The notes beneath the pieces are model-generated. The model did no database searches, had not been told where the DNA came from, and worked only from the letters and a program-made list of their open reading frames with translations. The position numbers were made by a program, and so were the translations under genes. This document shows, in pieces, positions 1 to 8,074 of a stretch of 64,000 bases of DNA (positions are counted from its first letter, which is position 1; each line of letters starts with the position of its first letter). Source of the DNA: Croceimicrobium sp963974215 (lineage in GTDB: Bacteria > Bacteroidota > Bacteroidia > Flavobacteriales > Schleiferiaceae); assembly GCA_963974215.1 (NCBI GenBank), contig CAXBBL010000002.1, positions 124,001-188,000 on the forward strand. The letters run 5' to 3'.

Positions 1-1591
1 GATGTAAGTCGTAGCCCTCAATTTTATCTACTATTTCCTGCACCGTTTTTAAGGCCTCAGGCAGATGCGCAAAAAGGGCTTTCATTTCGGCGTCGCTCTT
101 AAAGTAGAACTGATCATTTGGGAAGCCAAAACGAAAACCACGTCCACGACCAATTGGCGTATCTTGGTATTCACCGTCTTTTACGCAGAGCAGAATATCG
201 TGGGCATTGGCATCCTTTTGCTGCATGTAATACACATCATTACTCGCAAAATATTTGACACCATACTTCTGTGCAAAACGCAAGAGCGTTTCTTGCACCA
301 CCTTCTCCTCTTCTAGCTGATGATCGACCAGCTCTACGTAAAAGTCTTCCCCGAAATTCTCGTGATACCAAATAAAGGCTTCCTCTGCTTGCTTCTCACC
401 CACATTTAATATCAAACGGGGCACTTCGCCGTTTAAGCTACCAGTAGTAACAATAATATCTTCCTTGTATTGGAGCAATAATTCGCGGTCAATACGCGGT
501 ACATAATAGAATCCATCAATAAAAGCACAGGACGAAAGCTTGGCCAAATTATGGTAGCCCTTCTTGGTTTTAGCCAAACAGAGGACTTGAAAGCCATTGT
601 CTTTAACCGATTTATCTTGGTGATTTTTACAAATATTAAACTCACAACCTACTATCGCTTTAACGCCCGCCTTTTTTGCGGCCGCTACAAATTTAAAAGC
701 ACCATAAAGGTTGGCCGAATCGGTCATTGCCACAGCAGGCATACCTTCTTCCGCAGCTTTCCTTACCAAAGCTTCTAAATCGCAGGTGGCCTGTAATATG
801 GAATATTGGGTATGAACGTGTAAGTGACTAAATTTAAAATCAACATCAATCTTTTCTTCGCCACCACCGCTTGCATTCTGCACCGCATTGCGCGCTTCCA
901 GTTCGGCAGCGATTTCTTTAAAACTGCGGACCTTCAACCCTATGGGCGCAACCGTGCTGGGGTTCGTGGTATTAAATGCTTCTCTTTCTGCCTCTGACCA
1001 GCCTAATTTTTCATTTTTAAAAATGCTTAGACGCACCGCTTCAAAGAAACATCGCGCGGTAGCTTCAACGTCGGCGGCAGCATTATGCGCTTCTGCGAAA
1101 GCCTTACCGAAAAGCTTTTCGTGCAATTCAATCAGCTTGGGCATTTTGAAACCACCCCCTCTGCCACCGGGTAATTGGCAGTACTCGCGGGTATCATCGC
1201 CCGTATCGAGCACCGGATATTGGGCGAGCAAATTCTCTTGTCCCAATCGCAAATACTCGCAGCCCAAAATATTATTATCGAAGGCCAAATTATGCCCTAC
1301 AATAAATTTGGTTTGCGCCAAGGCCTTGCTAAACTCTTCCATGGCAAAGGCTAGCTCCACGCCATATTCTTGGGCGACTGCAGTAGTAATACCGTGAAAT
1401 TTCGCAGTATTATAAGGGATATCAAATCCATCGGGACGAATCACATAGTCCTTAGCTTCAATAAGTTTCCCTTCATTATCGTGTAACTGCCAAGCAATTT
1501 GTACGGCGCGTGGCCAATTATCAAAATCGCTTAATGGCGCGTTATCGCGTAAAGGAAGTCCGGTTGTTTCGGTATCAAAAACTAAAAACAT
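1..1591 (-). CDS. dnaE: DNA polymerase III alpha subunit with N-terminal proofreading exonuclease domain (5' part only)
   Basis: About 530 codons are read from the ATG at 1591 down to the left window edge without a stop, so the gene is cut by the window. Residues 1-180 form a DnaQ-type exonuclease: Exo I with Asp6 and Glu8 (DTETTG), Exo II HNLAFDNN near residue 98, and Exo III HNAAAD near residue 167. A PHP domain begins near residue 252 (HLHVHTQYS), followed by NICKNHQDKS-type polymerase alpha sequence. The fusion of epsilon-like exonuclease and alpha chain in one protein is a known arrangement in Bacteroidota. Its role is chromosome replication with in-cis proofreading. The catalytic polymerase core lies outside the window, so activity is inferred from family. 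Confidence 0.93.
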   Translation of the reverse strand, partial: MFLVFDTETTGLPLRDNAPLSDFDNWPRAVQIAWQLHDNEGKLIEAKDYVIRPDGFDIPYNTAKFHGITTAVAQEYGVELAFAMEEFSKALAQTKFIVGHNLAFDNNILGCEYLRLGQENLLAQYPVLDTGDDTREYCQLPGGRGGGFKMPKLIELHEKLFGKAFAEAHNAAADVEATARCFFEAVRLSIFKNEKLGWSEAEREAFNTTNPSTVAPIGLKVRSFKEIAAELEARNAVQNASGGGEEKIDVDFKFSHLHVHTQYSILQATCDLEALVRKAAEEGMPAVAMTDSANLYGAFKFVAAAKKAGVKAIVGCEFNICKNHQDKSVKDNGFQVLCLAKTKKGYHNLAKLSSCAFIDGFYYVPRIDRELLLQYKEDIIVTTGSLNGEVPRLILNVGEKQAEEAFIWYHENFGEDFYVELVDHQLEEEKVVQETLLRFAQKYGVKYFASNDVYYMQQKDANAHDILLCVKDGEYQDTPIGRGRGFRFGFPNDQFYFKSDAEMKALFAHLPEALKTVQEIVDKIEGYDLH

Positions 1592-1785
1592 CTGATTTGC
1601 TGACTATTGAGGTTTTTCAAAGAATTCTTTAAAACTAATTAAAAATTAGAGCGATTTAAGCCCTGTTAATAAGACTTGATAAATCGGAAGGAATTTTAAT
1701 AATTCATAAAAACTGCTAGCCAAGATGCTTTTTACACCCATTATTAATCGCTATTTTAGGCCAGTTCTTTTCGGTGAATTTTTAA

Positions 1786-1815
1786 TTGGTGTAATTTGTA
1801 CAATAACTAAATTTG
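1786..1815 (+). promoter_or_regulatory. Promoter of the glgE operon (TTG-N19-TAAATTTG)
   Basis: TTG at 1786-1788 and TAAATTTG at 1808-1815 are separated by 19 bases, matching the Bacteroidota/Flavobacterium -33/-7 consensus (TTG, 17-23 bases, TAnnTTTG). It lies just upstream of the ATG at 1833 and inside the upstream in-frame extension, which supports the downstream start for glgE. Confidence 0.6.
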
Positions 1816-1832
1816 GAACAGATTTTATAAGC

Positions 1833-3749
1833 ATGAGCAATAAACCCAGTTTCGGAAGATCGCGCGTTCTTCTTTCCAACTTAAAACCTCAAGTTGATAA
1901 TGGCCGTTTCGCGGTAAAACGTGTAGAAGGCGAAAAACTAAAAGTTGAAGTCTGTTTAGTTGCCGACGGTCACGATGTTGTGGCGGGCGCTTTAGCCTTT
2001 CGGCAGATGGGTCAAAAATGGCAATTTGTTAACTTAGCGCATCTTGGCAATGACCTGTATTCTGCGGAGATCAGTCTTCCGAAAAAAGGGAATTACGAAT
2101 ATAAAATTCAAGGCTGGCTTGATTATGCCCTAACCTGGCTGCACGGGCTGGAGAAGAAATATGAAGACGGGCAAAATGTAGCGGTGCATATGACCGATGG
2201 TAAAAGTCATATTCAGCATCTTGCGAAAGCAGGTCATGAAAAAGCCACTATATTACTAGATCGCATGATGGAAGATGCGCATGCCTCTGCAGATTTGGCC
2301 TTAGAAGGCTGGCTGGAAGAAGCCTTTAGAGCGCATCCTGAAAAAACATTTTTAAGCGAATCGGAAGCCTTTCCCTTGCGCGTTGATCGCAAAAAAGCGC
2401 TCTATAGTTCTTGGTACGAATTCTTTCCTCGCAGCGCCGCGGAAGAAGGGCATGCTAGTTTTAAAGATGTAGAAAAACTATTACCGCGCGTAGCTGATTT
2501 AGGCTTTGATGTACTTTATTTCCCACCAATTCACCCGATTGGAGAAGTAAACCGAAAAGGGAAAAACAATGCTACCGAAGCCGATGCTGACGATGCAGGT
2601 TCTCCCTGGGCGATTGGCTCGGCTTTAGGCGGACACAAAAGTGTACATCCCGAGTTAGGAACTTTAGAAGATTATAAAATCCTTATTAAAAAGGCCAATG
2701 ACCTCGGTCTGGAAATAGCTCTAGACCTTGCATATCAAGCTGCTCCTGACCATCCTTGGGTGAAGGAACAGCCGGGCTGGTTCAAATGGCGTTCGGACGG
2801 AACGGTACAGTACGCCGAAAATCCACCCAAGAAATATCAAGACATTTTACCCATCTACTTTGAGAGTGAAGATTGGGAAGCCTTATGGGATGAACTGCTG
2901 GCGGTAATTTTATTCTGGGTGGAAGCAGGTGTGAAAATATTCCGGGTAGATAACCCGCATACCAAAGCGATAAATTTCTGGGAGTGGGCCATCGCGGAAA
3001 CGCATAAAAAAGACCCAGATATTATTTTCTTAGCCGAAGCTTTCACCAAACCTGCCTTAATGAAACAACTGGCGAAGGCTGGCTTCACGCAAGGTTATAC
3101 CTATTATACTTGGCGAAATTTCCGCCACGAGCTAATTGAATATATGAATGAGCTAAGCCAAGGCGATGCTTCGGAATATTTCCGTCCTAATTTTTGGCCC
3201 AATACACCCGATATTTTACCCTACTCGCTGCAAAGCGGTAATGAATCGCTGTACTTAATTAGACTTTTTATGGCTGCCACCCTAAGTTCTAATTATGGCG
3301 TTTACGGTCCTGTTTATGAACATTTAGTGCATCAGGCGATGCCTGGTAAAGAAGAGTATTTTAATAGCGAGAAGTACGAAGTTCAGCATTGGAATTGGGA
3401 AGTGGAAAATAAAATCACTTGGCTGATGCGTTTGGTGAATACGGTTCGCAAGAATAATCCAGCTTTACAACAGACACGTAATTATCTGACGCTCAATATT
3501 GAAAATCAGTCTTTATACGCCTATTACAAATGGGAAGGCGATAGTAAAATGATTATGGTGGTAAACTTGGATCCTTACAGCACCCAAGAAGGCTGGGTAC
3601 AATTACCCTTGCAACGCTTGGGCAATACTGGCTCGAGCTATCACTTCCACGATCACGCCACAGGCGCAGATTATCAGTGGAGTGAAGAATGGAATTACGT
3701 CCGCCTCGACCCCGCCCTACCCTTTCACCTATTAGAATTAAGATCCTAA
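1833..3749 (+). CDS. glgE: Alpha-1,4-glucan:maltose-1-phosphate maltosyltransferase (GlgE)
   Basis: GH13_3 enzyme that transfers maltosyl units from maltose-1-phosphate to the non-reducing end of alpha-1,4-glucans in the cytoplasm. An N-terminal beta-sandwich domain is followed by a GH13 barrel beginning near residue 189 (YSSWYEFFPRS). Hallmarks are PPIHPIGEVNRKGKNN near residue 230, the nucleophile in FRVDNPHTK (Asp about 372) and the acid in FLAEAFTKP (Glu about 401). At 638 residues it is close to the family length. The frame stays open upstream to 1725, but the ATG at 1833 follows a good promoter and begins a GlgE-like N-terminus. Two bases separate it from the maltokinase gene, so the two are surely co-transcribed. 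Confidence 0.93.
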   Translation: MSNKPSFGRSRVLLSNLKPQVDNGRFAVKRVEGEKLKVEVCLVADGHDVVAGALAFRQMGQKWQFVNLAHLGNDLYSAEISLPKKGNYEYKIQGWLDYALTWLHGLEKKYEDGQNVAVHMTDGKSHIQHLAKAGHEKATILLDRMMEDAHASADLALEGWLEEAFRAHPEKTFLSESEAFPLRVDRKKALYSSWYEFFPRSAAEEGHASFKDVEKLLPRVADLGFDVLYFPPIHPIGEVNRKGKNNATEADADDAGSPWAIGSALGGHKSVHPELGTLEDYKILIKKANDLGLEIALDLAYQAAPDHPWVKEQPGWFKWRSDGTVQYAENPPKKYQDILPIYFESEDWEALWDELLAVILFWVEAGVKIFRVDNPHTKAINFWEWAIAETHKKDPDIIFLAEAFTKPALMKQLAKAGFTQGYTYYTWRNFRHELIEYMNELSQGDASEYFRPNFWPNTPDILPYSLQSGNESLYLIRLFMAATLSSNYGVYGPVYEHLVHQAMPGKEEYFNSEKYEVQHWNWEVENKITWLMRLVNTVRKNNPALQQTRNYLTLNIENQSLYAYYKWEGDSKMIMVVNLDPYSTQEGWVQLPLQRLGNTGSSYHFHDHATGADYQWSEEWNYVRLDPALPFHLLELRS

Positions 3750-3751
3750 AT

Positions 3752-5359
3752 ATGAGCAGTGCGAGCTATCAGTCCGACAAGGCATGGGAAGAGATTCAGA
3801 GCGATGAAGGTTTTAAGGAGTTTTTATGTAAAGACCGATTAGTAGACTACCTCTATCAATCACGCTGGTTTGGTGGTAAGTCGTCGCGCATTCTCCAGAT
3901 AATTGTCGGCAAAAGCATGCCTCTTTACAATGGCAGCCACCTTTACAATATGATGATTTTGGAAGTTTTCTTCCAAGAGAGTAATGCCCATAACTACTTT
4001 TTACCCTTAGCGCTTGTTGCACTAGATTCTGATATTTCGGATGCCGCTAAATTGGCAGAAGTTGAACTAGCGGGAAAAAAGTATCTCTTAATCGATGCCT
4101 TATATGACCAAGGTTTTCACCAAGCGATGTTTAAATTACTACAGCAAAATCAGATTTTAAAAGAGGGCGACAATAAGGTTTACTTTAAGGCTATCGGTGA
4201 CCTTGGTTTGGCCAAGGATTTTAGCTCTAAGCTTTTAAACGCAGAGCAAAGCAACAGTACCATTATTATTAATGAGTTTTTCTACCTAAAAATATTCCGT
4301 CGCCTTTTCAGAGATAAGAATCCAGACTTTGAACTGAATGAGTTTTTAGCCGAGCAAAAGTATTTCAAAAACTTCCCCAATTTAAGCGGCTTAATTTGGT
4401 GGGAACCCAGTCCTGGATTTGATATTTCTCTCGGCCTAATGCAAGAAAAGTTGGAAAACGAAGGCGATGCTTGGACATGGATGCTAAGTGAGGTTGAGTC
4501 TTTTTTCGCTGAGGCAGATACGCAGGAATTGAAGCCCTTGCTTTGGAGTGCGATTTACCCGCTTAAGCTAAAAAAGCTGCCTTTATATTTATTGCAAAAT
4601 CCGGGACAAGAATTTTTCAAGCATATTGAAACCTTGGCCAAGCGCACCGCCGAAATGCATATTGCGCTAGCTAGTAACAGCCGCGATCGCAATTTTGTCG
4701 TAAGCAATTACAATAGTGATTTTACCGTCTGGCTTAAGAATCGTTTGATTTATCAATTCGACGCACGCTATAATTTACTGAATAATAAACTGCCTGATTT
4801 ACCCGAGGAAGCGCAAATACTCGCTAAAAAAGTACTAAGTCGTAAGGATCAGATTATCAATTTCATTCTAGGCTTTGACGAGGAAAAGCTCCGCAGTTTT
4901 AGAATCCGCATTCACGGAGATTATCATTTAGGACAAATCTTAAAACAAGGCAAAGACTTTTATATTCTAGACTACGAAGGCGAACCGGAAAGTACTATCC
5001 GCGATCGAAAAGTAAAGCAATCGCCTTTAAAAGACGTAGCAGGTTTATTGCGCTCATTCCATTATGCCTTGCATGCCACCCAAGTTAAACTGGGAACAGA
5101 AAACGCTAAATTAAGGGCCGATCAAGGAAAATCCCTATACCAAGCCATTAGCGGGGTCTTTTTAAACACCTATTTTAAAGAAGCCTTTAAAAATCAATTG
5201 GATATTGGCTATCGCAAAGAGATTACCTACCTCCTGCACTATTTCCTCTTAGAAAAAGCCATTTACGAATTAGGCTATGAGCTTAATGGCCGACCCGATT
5301 GGGCGATCATTCCGCTGCAGGGCATTTTAGAAATAACCGACGAAATCAAAAAAATATGA
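3752..5359 (+). CDS. mak: Maltokinase (maltose-1-phosphate forming)
   Basis: Protein of 535 residues with an aminoglycoside-phosphotransferase-like fold. It phosphorylates maltose with ATP to give maltose-1-phosphate, the GlgE donor. The catalytic loop HGDYHLGQ lies near residue 387 and the metal-binding LDYEGEP near residue 405; both match Mak/Pep2 proteins. In many bacteria Mak is fused to or adjacent to trehalose synthase (TreS); here it stands alone with no TreS nearby. The ATG at 3752 comes 2 bases after the glgE stop, and the 3' end overlaps the glgB start as ATGA. The frame is open upstream, but that part overlaps glgE and does not look conserved. The N-terminal cap domain is divergent, as usual for Mak. 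Confidence 0.88.
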   Translation: MSSASYQSDKAWEEIQSDEGFKEFLCKDRLVDYLYQSRWFGGKSSRILQIIVGKSMPLYNGSHLYNMMILEVFFQESNAHNYFLPLALVALDSDISDAAKLAEVELAGKKYLLIDALYDQGFHQAMFKLLQQNQILKEGDNKVYFKAIGDLGLAKDFSSKLLNAEQSNSTIIINEFFYLKIFRRLFRDKNPDFELNEFLAEQKYFKNFPNLSGLIWWEPSPGFDISLGLMQEKLENEGDAWTWMLSEVESFFAEADTQELKPLLWSAIYPLKLKKLPLYLLQNPGQEFFKHIETLAKRTAEMHIALASNSRDRNFVVSNYNSDFTVWLKNRLIYQFDARYNLLNNKLPDLPEEAQILAKKVLSRKDQIINFILGFDEEKLRSFRIRIHGDYHLGQILKQGKDFYILDYEGEPESTIRDRKVKQSPLKDVAGLLRSFHYALHATQVKLGTENAKLRADQGKSLYQAISGVFLNTYFKEAFKNQLDIGYRKEITYLLHYFLLEKAIYELGYELNGRPDWAIIPLQGILEITDEIKKI

Positions 5360-7263
5360 GTAATCAAATAATCAGCACCTCACTTTTTAGTGACGATGAT
5401 ATTTACCTCTTCAAAGCAGGGAAGCATCAACGTGCTTATCGCCATTTCGGCGCGCATCTTATGGTGCATGAAAATACCGCTGGCTGTTATTTTGCCGTCT
5501 ATGCCCCTTCTGCTAATCGCGTAGAAGTAATAGGTAATTTTAATGACTGGCAGGGCGAAAATTTCAGTCTTAATGTACGTTGGGACAGTTCTGGCATTTG
5601 GGAAGGATTTATTCCCCAAGTAAGTGCTGGTGATATTTACAAATACAAAATCTTCAATAATGACGCAGGGGAAGTTTTGGAAAAAGCCGATCCTTATGCC
5701 CGTCAAGCTGAACATCCTCCTAAAACAGCATCTGTAATTTCGGCCGAAAGCCATTACAGCTGGGAAGATACCCAGTGGATGAAAGAAAGGGCCAAACACA
5801 ATTCTATCGAAGCTCCTCTTAGTGTTTACGAAGTACACTTGGCCTCTTGGAAGCGGAAAGAAAACGGCGACGTTTTGGGCTACCGCGAATTGGCAGATGA
5901 ATTGGTTCCTTATGTAAAAAAAGCGGGCTTTACCCACGTAGAGTTTATGCCCATAATGGAGTATCCATATGAGCCTTCTTGGGGATATCAAATTACCGGA
6001 TATTTCGCCGCGAGCAGTCGTTTTGGCAATCCCGAAGATTTGAAATATTTAGTGGATGCTTTTCACAAAGAAGGCATTGGCGTTATCCTAGATTGGGTTC
6101 CTTCGCATTTTCCAGCAGATGCCCATGGATTAGGAAACTTTGACGGCACTTGTGTTTACGAGCATCCCGACGATCGCAAGGGTTATCACCCCGACTGGAA
6201 GAGCCTCATCTTTAATTACGGCCGTCCCGAAGTAAAGTCCTTTTTAATAAGTAATGCTATTTTCTGGTTAGATCAATTTCATATTGATGCCCTGCGCGTA
6301 GATGCCGTTGCTAGTATGTTATATCTCGATTATTCGCGCGAAGATGGGCAATGGGAGCCCAACGAATTTGGCGGTAACGAAAACTTAGATGCCATCGCAT
6401 TTATCAAAGAATTTAATGAAGCGGTGTACGGTTGCTTCCCCGATGTGCAAACCATTGCCGAAGAATCTACTTCTTTTAGCAAGGTAAGCTTCCCCACTTT
6501 CGACGGGGGACTAGGCTTTGGTTTGAAATGGATGATGGGCTGGATGAATGATGGCTTGGAGTATTTCAAGCGCGATCCGATTTACCGCAGTCATCATCAC
6601 AACGAAATAACTTTCAGTTTGGCCTATGCTTTTACCGAGCATTTTATGTTGCCTCTTTCGCACGATGAAGTGGTTTACGGTAAAAAATCTTTACTCGAAA
6701 AAATGCCCGGCGACAGCTGGCAGCAATTTGCCAATTTAAGATTGCTCTTTAGTTGGATGTATTTACACCCTGGAGCCAAGCTCATTTTCATGGGGGGTGA
6801 ATTTGGTCAACGTGAGGAGTGGAAATTTGCTGAAAGCCTTTCTTGGCAGGAATTAGAAGGCGAAGCGCACGGTGGCATTTTCAATACTATTCGTCAGTTA
6901 AATGGCATCTACCGCAGTGAAAAAAGTTTACACAAGGAAAATTACAATTACCAAAGCTTTCGCTGGATTGAGCATAATGACCATCACAATTCTGTTTTGA
7001 GTTTTATCCGTAAAAGTGGCGATGATGAGTTGGTTTGCGTACTTAATTTAACTCCTAAGCCAATTGAATCTTATGGAATCGGTGTACCCGCGAAAGGTAA
7101 CTATCAAGTGGTTTTCAATTCCGATGATGGGGCGAATTGGGGCAGTGATTTCCCAATTAAAAAGACTTGCAAAACTGGTAAAACCGCCATGCATGGCTTC
7201 GAGCAAAGCCTCGAATTAAGCCTTGCTCCTCTAGCGGCGCTGGTTTACAAGCTTAAGAAATAG
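5356..7263 (+). CDS. glgB: 1,4-alpha-glucan branching enzyme
   Basis: Enzyme of 635 residues that introduces alpha-1,6 branches into glycogen. A CBM48 domain occupies about residues 30-115 (VIGNFNDWQG), followed by a GH13_9 catalytic domain. Motifs are DALRVDAVASML (nucleophile Asp about 316), IAEEST (acid Glu about 370) and LSHDEVVYGK near residue 434, with a C-terminal beta domain ending LAALVYKLKK. Its start ATG overlaps the maltokinase stop by four bases (ATGA), so glgE-mak-glgB form one translationally coupled operon for glycogen synthesis. It is shorter than enterobacterial GlgB because it lacks the long N1 module. A terminator follows at once. Confidence 0.94.
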   Translation: MSNQIISTSLFSDDDIYLFKAGKHQRAYRHFGAHLMVHENTAGCYFAVYAPSANRVEVIGNFNDWQGENFSLNVRWDSSGIWEGFIPQVSAGDIYKYKIFNNDAGEVLEKADPYARQAEHPPKTASVISAESHYSWEDTQWMKERAKHNSIEAPLSVYEVHLASWKRKENGDVLGYRELADELVPYVKKAGFTHVEFMPIMEYPYEPSWGYQITGYFAASSRFGNPEDLKYLVDAFHKEGIGVILDWVPSHFPADAHGLGNFDGTCVYEHPDDRKGYHPDWKSLIFNYGRPEVKSFLISNAIFWLDQFHIDALRVDAVASMLYLDYSREDGQWEPNEFGGNENLDAIAFIKEFNEAVYGCFPDVQTIAEESTSFSKVSFPTFDGGLGFGLKWMMGWMNDGLEYFKRDPIYRSHHHNEITFSLAYAFTEHFMLPLSHDEVVYGKKSLLEKMPGDSWQQFANLRLLFSWMYLHPGAKLIFMGGEFGQREEWKFAESLSWQELEGEAHGGIFNTIRQLNGIYRSEKSLHKENYNYQSFRWIEHNDHHNSVLSFIRKSGDDELVCVLNLTPKPIESYGIGVPAKGNYQVVFNSDDGANWGSDFPIKKTCKTGKTAMHGFEQSLELSLAPLAALVYKLKK

Positions 7264-7282
7264 TGAAATATACGATTCAAAG

Positions 7283-7308
7283 AAGGCCCTTTTAGGGTCT
7301 TTTTTTTT
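7283..7308 (+). terminator. Rho-independent terminator of glgE-mak-glgB
   Basis: An 8 bp stem with one G-T pair (AAGGCCCT at 7283-7290, AGGGTCTT at 7294-7301) with a three-base loop and a run of T, 20 bases after the glgB stop. Confidence 0.75.
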
Positions 7309-7393
7309 GCTCAAGGCAGGTGGGTTTTTACTGGCTATTTTGCAGAAGTAATGAAATTTACGCTCCGCGAGCAAGCAGAAATAAAGGCATAAA

Positions 7394-7424
7394 AAAAGCG
7401 CCTCAGTAAAACCAAGGCGCTTTT
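7394..7424 (-). terminator. Terminator of the CBM48 protein gene
   Basis: A perfect 10 bp inverted repeat (AAAAGCGCCT at 7394-7403, AGGCGCTTTT at 7415-7424). On the minus strand it ends in a T run and lies about 20 bases past the stop of the CBM48 gene. A and T on both sides may let it work in both directions. Confidence 0.75.
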
Positions 7425-7445
7425 CCCTCTCAAATACACATTGAC

Positions 7446-7742
7446 TTAAACAGTAACAACAGAGTTGTCGCCGGAAATGCCATTGGGCACATATTCGTCT
7501 GCGGCTTCATCATTTTGCCAAAGCTCGCCGTTAATTCTATATCTAAATTGGTAGTTCTTACCCGCTTCTAAATCTAAAGTGCGCGTAAAAGCACTTTTAA
7601 CTTTGCGCATGTTTACTGGCTCCCAGTTTGTGAATTCTCCTAAGATTTCCACCGATTGAGTGGTCTCCAAGCTTTCGGGAACAAATTCAAAGCTCACTTT
7701 GCATACGGGCTTCGACTTCAGGTACTTCTTTTTTAATGACAT
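7446..7742 (-). CDS. Free-standing glycogen-binding (CBM48/AMPK-beta-like) domain protein
   Basis: A protein of 98 residues that is essentially one carbohydrate-binding module. The core EILGEFTNWEP (residues about 33-43) and the C-terminal YQFRYRINGELW followed by NDEAADEYVPNG match the CBM48/isoamylase N-terminal fold that binds alpha-glucan. There is no signal peptide and no catalytic domain. It converges on the glycogen operon and is divergent from the GH31 alpha-glucosidase. Its promoter (TAACTTTG on the minus strand, 7775-7782) is overlapped by a palindrome that recurs at the GH31 promoter. It may tether or regulate enzymes on glycogen; that is inference. Stand-alone copies of this domain are common in Bacteroidota. 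Confidence 0.82.
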   Translation of the reverse strand: MSLKKKYLKSKPVCKVSFEFVPESLETTQSVEILGEFTNWEPVNMRKVKSAFTRTLDLEAGKNYQFRYRINGELWQNDEAADEYVPNGISGDNSVVTV

Positions 7743-7779
7743 ATTTTAGGTCTTTGGGTCAATAAAAGTTTCGACAAAG

Positions 7780-7800
7780 TTAGTGTAATTTTTACACGAA
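7780..7800. promoter_or_regulatory. Operator-like palindrome A at the CBM48 promoter
   Basis: TTAGTGTA, five bases, TACACGAA. It overlaps by three bases the minus-strand -7 box TAACTTTG of the CBM48 gene, a position expected for repression. Its arms are identical to those of site B at 8002-8022. Confidence 0.65.
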
Positions 7801-8001
7801 GTTAAAATTTTTTAAAAAATTTAACATTACCCCCATATTACACAGGGGTCAGCTAATTGAAAGTCGCGTAAACATTGCGTTTTACTCTTAAAACAATTGT
7901 ATTGCCTCTAATTTACCTTATCTTAAGATTTAGGTAACATTGACTATTCGGCTTCTTAAGTTGATCATAAGATCAGAAATGAGCGTAAAATCCTATAAAA
8001 C

Positions 8002-8022
8002 TTAGTGTACTATATACACGAA
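8002..8022. promoter_or_regulatory. Operator-like palindrome B at the GH31 promoter
   Basis: TTAGTGTA, five bases, TACACGAA, with arms identical to site A. It ends 16 bases upstream of TACTTTCG (8039-8046), the probable -7 box of the GH31 gene, so it covers the -33 region. The rest of the 332-base intergenic stretch (7743-8074) shows AT-rich DNA and no gene. Confidence 0.65.
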
Positions 8023-8074
8023 CTAAAGAATAATTATATACTTTCGTCGCTTTAACAAAAGACGATTGTGGCAA

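Noticed and set aside
1725..1832. Upstream extension of the glgE frame starting at 1725
   Set aside because: It spans the likely promoter (1786-1815) and reads as hydrophobic residues not typical of GlgE; the ATG at 1833 fits better.
5380..5991. Minus-strand open frame of 203 codons inside glgB
   Set aside because: It is entirely antisense to the conserved CBM48 and catalytic region; no recognisable domain.
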